Positions 43,601 through 64,000 of a stretch of DNA of 64,000 bases are shown in pieces. Under the pieces are notes generated by a model. The model saw nothing but the letters and a program-made list of their open reading frames with translations, was not told where the DNA came from and ran no database searches. The DNA is taken from contig CAXIPT010000005.1 of the NCBI GenBank assembly GCA_964030475.1, forward strand, positions 3,252,097 through 3,316,096, in the 5' to 3' direction. Each line of letters starts with the position of its first letter. Within the stretch, counting starts at the first letter, position 1. This DNA is from Tethya wilhelma (taxonomy: Eukaryota; Porifera; Demospongiae; Tethyida; Tethyidae). The translations under genes and the position numbers were made by a program.

Positions 43601-45104
43601 AGAAGATTGTGAAGTCATACAGAAGTGAAATATGGACACATCAATGTACATACACATCCCAGGTGGAAATTAGACCAGAAATCTGCGGTAAAAATGTGGA
43701 ATTATGTGGTAAACCGCAGTATTTCACTAGTGGTATTCCACTGTTTCTCGCCACTTAACCATGCATTGCCACTTTTTACTACCGATAAACCATGGAGAAA
43801 AACTAGCTAAGAGTTACTAACACCTTTGTAAGGCGTGTAGACATGGCTACTTACAGCGTACACAAAATGCCTGAGCTACAAGACTAGCAGAACTCTGACT
43901 CTTGAGCTGACACAGCAAATGGGTGGAGTCAATCTTGGACTATAGTAACCAAAATAAGCTTTTTCAAGCGTATAATGTAAGAAATAAGCACTGTTTTAAC
44001 AGTGTGGCTATAGGGATAATAATTTCTGTATGTCTGTGAATCAGCAAAGTTAGCGTGCATGGCTTGAATCTAGGCTAGAAAAGCTGCATAGCTTAGTCTT
44101 GTCATGAAAGCTGTGAAATAATCACCGAAAACCGTGGACTGTGGTTTCACTCCAAAAACCAGGCTGGGACAAAAATCACGCCACATGGTGTATTTGGCGG
44201 ATTTATGCACGAAACACAGTAATTACACAGTAAACCGTGCAACCGTATGTATGTAGCGACTGACAGACCTGGGGCTTTTTGTAGTTAATGTTAATTTTTT
44301 TTGGCAATGAAAAGAGCTTCTTGATATGAACTTTTCATTGAATCTCATATTTAGAACATAACAGTATCTACCCAGAAATTTGCAGCATACAATATTACCC
44401 ACACAGTTAGCCCCTTTGTGTGCAGCTTATGTACCGAGGGTAAATGATGCATGAGTATACCTAGTTTCTCCAAATTTTGCAAGATCCATGTGTATGCCAA
44501 CAAACATTCTTCCATTGCTCTTGGATAGGGACTTTCAGGTGCCAAGGAGTAGTCGACAGAAATAATTGGTACATCCAATTCCCGAGACCACTGACGAAGG
44601 TAAAACTACAAAATTAATGGGAGTACACCATTAATATTTAGAATACCACTTTTCCAATCAATGATGTCTCATTGCTGACTGGTAAGAAGTGATTACCAGG
44701 CAAGACTGGAGAAGTTTGTATGGTATACAATATATGAAAATATGTTTTACCTCATGTGATTGTGGAGACTGTGCAACAAAACCACCACCATGAATGTGAA
44801 ATACCAGCCCTGTACAAGGAGGAGAGGGGTTTTTCCGTACAGATCGACCAGTTCGAAGCTACAATAAAACAAGTCAAGTACAAGTTAACTTAACTTCTCT
44901 TAACATTAAAGCATAAATACACTGTACCTGGCCGTCTCTCCACCGATGTGAAATAAGCAAGAGTCTCACTGGTTTGTAGCCAGCATCTGAACAGGGTGGT
45001 TTGATTTCTACTTGACCATTTGTGCTTTCTATAGTTAGTGGCTTTGCTGGCACCTCTAACCAATGTCGAATTTCAACAGATTGTGCAACTACTTTCATGG
45101 CACC
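40681..45104 (-). CDS. LIPE: Hormone-sensitive lipase (HSL), partial at both ends
   Basis: Exons on the minus strand: 45104-44928, 44858-44751, 44605-44461, 43582-43365, 42701-42573 (approximate ends), 41701-41493, 40808-40681. Splice sites are good and phases join. Visible: [13 protein letters not shown] before the catalytic fold; the oxyanion motif [36 protein letters not shown]; the nucleophile elbow [10 protein letters not shown]; and [11 protein letters not shown], all matching HSL rather than other GDSAG lipases. Then comes the regulatory insert: a basic [16 protein letters not shown], a Pro/Ser-rich stretch ([15 protein letters not shown]) and an acidic segment. RRSAS fits the PKA consensus at the place where mammalian HSL has RRSVS. 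Missing: the N-terminal HSL domain (about 300 residues) and the C-terminal exons with the catalytic Asp and His. The N positions at 46005 and 40317 are the likely reason. Role: cytosolic hydrolysis of di/triacylglycerol and cholesteryl esters. Confidence 0.9.
43161..43229. repeat. Short tandem repeat (24/20-bp unit)
   Basis: Three copies of AGTACATTCCCTTTGTGCC, the first two preceded by CATCA. Just upstream (about 43100-43124) is an A-box-like GCTGTAGCTCAGTGCTAGAG followed by T13, possibly a truncated tRNA-derived SINE. It lies in a LIPE intron. Confidence 0.75.
43640..43960 (-). repeat. Dispersed repeat, copy 2 (inverted)
   Basis: Inverse of the repeat at 40270-40560 (AACACCTTTGTAAGGCGTGT, GGTGGAGTCAATC). 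It lies in the LIPE intron between the exons ending at 44461 and starting at 43582; no coding sequence in this 880-base intron. Confidence 0.5.
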
Positions 45105-46045
45105 CTGAGTAGTGAACATGGATGGACATAAATCGCACCTTTGGTGCACAAAAAAATTTTTAGCAGAGTATTAATGCAATATATATCATTCCATATCTTG
45201 ACTCCCAGCAGTTTGCCAGATCTTATTGCTAACATGTTTTTCCCTCTACCTTACTGAATAAACTGAGTCATACCCAACAGGTAGCACATGATGAGACTTG
45301 CCCACTCACTAAAGCCACACTAGTATTCACTGAACACAATGTCATATCTACTGTCCATATTTCCACATGACAAACAGTCAGGGAGACACAGTGGAACCTC
45401 TCTACAACAGGCGTCCAAACAATGGCTCCTCTCTACTCCGAATGACGACCCCCAAGTACATCCCCAAACGTCTTTCCCTATTGACCTTTGCCCCCAGCTA
45501 TGGACAAAGCCCCACCTCCATCTAAACCACTCCTAAAAGCAATTGAATAGCAATGCAAAAGTAGAAGTAATGAGAACTGAAGGTAAACCAGGGAGCTTAT
45601 GAGCATTGTCTGGAGAACTAAACACTGGATTTTGTGCTCTTTCATAGTCTTAGATATGTTCTGTGACAGCAAAAGATTCAACTATTACTAAATATCAGTG
45701 TAATACTATAGAATCATGCACTTCTTTTTGCAGGAAGTTTGCTAAAAACATTTTCAACAAGTATAAGTACAAAAACCATCAAATCTGGGGTATATAAGCA
45801 AAACCTCTCAAGAAGGGCAACCTCCCTACAAAGGCAAAGAAGCTTGTCCCCAGACAATGTCGTTGTTCGGAGGTTCCACTGTATCTATTAGTTACCTGCG
45901 TAATTTGACAGCTTTCATGGTGATAAAAGACAAGACTGAGCTCATTTAGCCTACATTCAAGCCATGCACATTAGGCTTGCGGATTCAAAGACATACAGAA
46001 ATCATNAACTGACATTGTTATGATATTTGATACCAGGTTACTTAC
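45105..46045. other. LIPE/GFPT intergenic with N at 46005; coding ends missing
   Basis: The GFPT last exon (expected to encode about 14 residues ending SVTVE) and the LIPE N-terminal exons should lie here, yet no frame fits them. The N at 46005 lies 41 bases past the last GFPT exon found and is the best place for a hidden gap. The frame at 45478-45681 is not supported. Confidence 0.55.

Positions 46046-64000
<17,955 letters not shown>

Noticed and set aside
43330..43602. 90-codon plus-strand ORF
   Set aside because: Antisense of the LIPE exon that encodes the GDSAGG nucleophile elbow.
45897..45946. Short minus-strand exon-like frames (LSLVFYHHES, or MKAVKLRR) as the last GFPT or first LIPE exon
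   Set aside because: Neither matches the conserved GFAT C-terminus ending SVTVE nor the HSL N-terminal domain; splice support is weak.

Overview
The window is eukaryotic, almost certainly animal DNA. It is AT-rich, with spliced genes, many introns of about 60 bases mixed with longer repeat-filled ones, and dense miniature inverted-repeat elements (MITEs). A signal peptide plus FKBP plus collagen-chaperone gene, a TRIM-NHL protein, hormone-sensitive lipase and a short-intron style together suggest an early-branching metazoan. My best guess is a demosponge; this is inference, not proof. Single N bases mark contig joins or ambiguities. At least three (286, 51801, 61887) sit beside direct duplications that look like two unmerged haplotypes.

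Layout. 1-6 kb: weak exons on the minus strand, a tRNA-derived SINE and two MITEs. 6.7 kb: a small membrane protein. 7.0-12.5 kb (-): a five-exon gene whose 198-residue product looks like securin, the separase inhibitor. It is head-to-head, 90 bp apart, with a complete four-exon SNRPG (Sm protein G) gene (12.6-20.0 kb, +), whose introns carry a decayed MULE transposon. 21.3-23.3 kb (+): single-exon RING/B-box/coiled-coil/NHL protein. 23.9-24.2 kb: a BEL/Pao retrotransposon remnant. 24.5-38.3 kb (+): a gene in which one signal peptide is followed by an FKBP prolyl isomerase domain fused in frame to a complete CRTAP/leprecan-type module with its four CxxxC motifs. 40.7-45.1 kb (-): hormone-sensitive lipase (LIPE), incomplete at both ends next to N positions. 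46.0-64.0 kb (-): glutamine:fructose-6-phosphate aminotransferase (GFPT), with exon sets duplicated by haplotype assembly. 57.4-61.2 kb (-): an intact 1259-codon transposon-like gene inside a GFPT intron, present in one haplotype copy only.

The genes are mostly unrelated neighbours. Three things stand out. The FKBP-CRTAP fusion joins two parts of the ER collagen-modification machinery. The securin candidate belongs to a family so divergent that it is usually missed by homology search. The LIPE gene keeps an RRSAS phosphorylation motif in its regulatory insert. No CRISPR, rRNA, canonical tRNA, prokaryotic operon or plasmid-like features are present.
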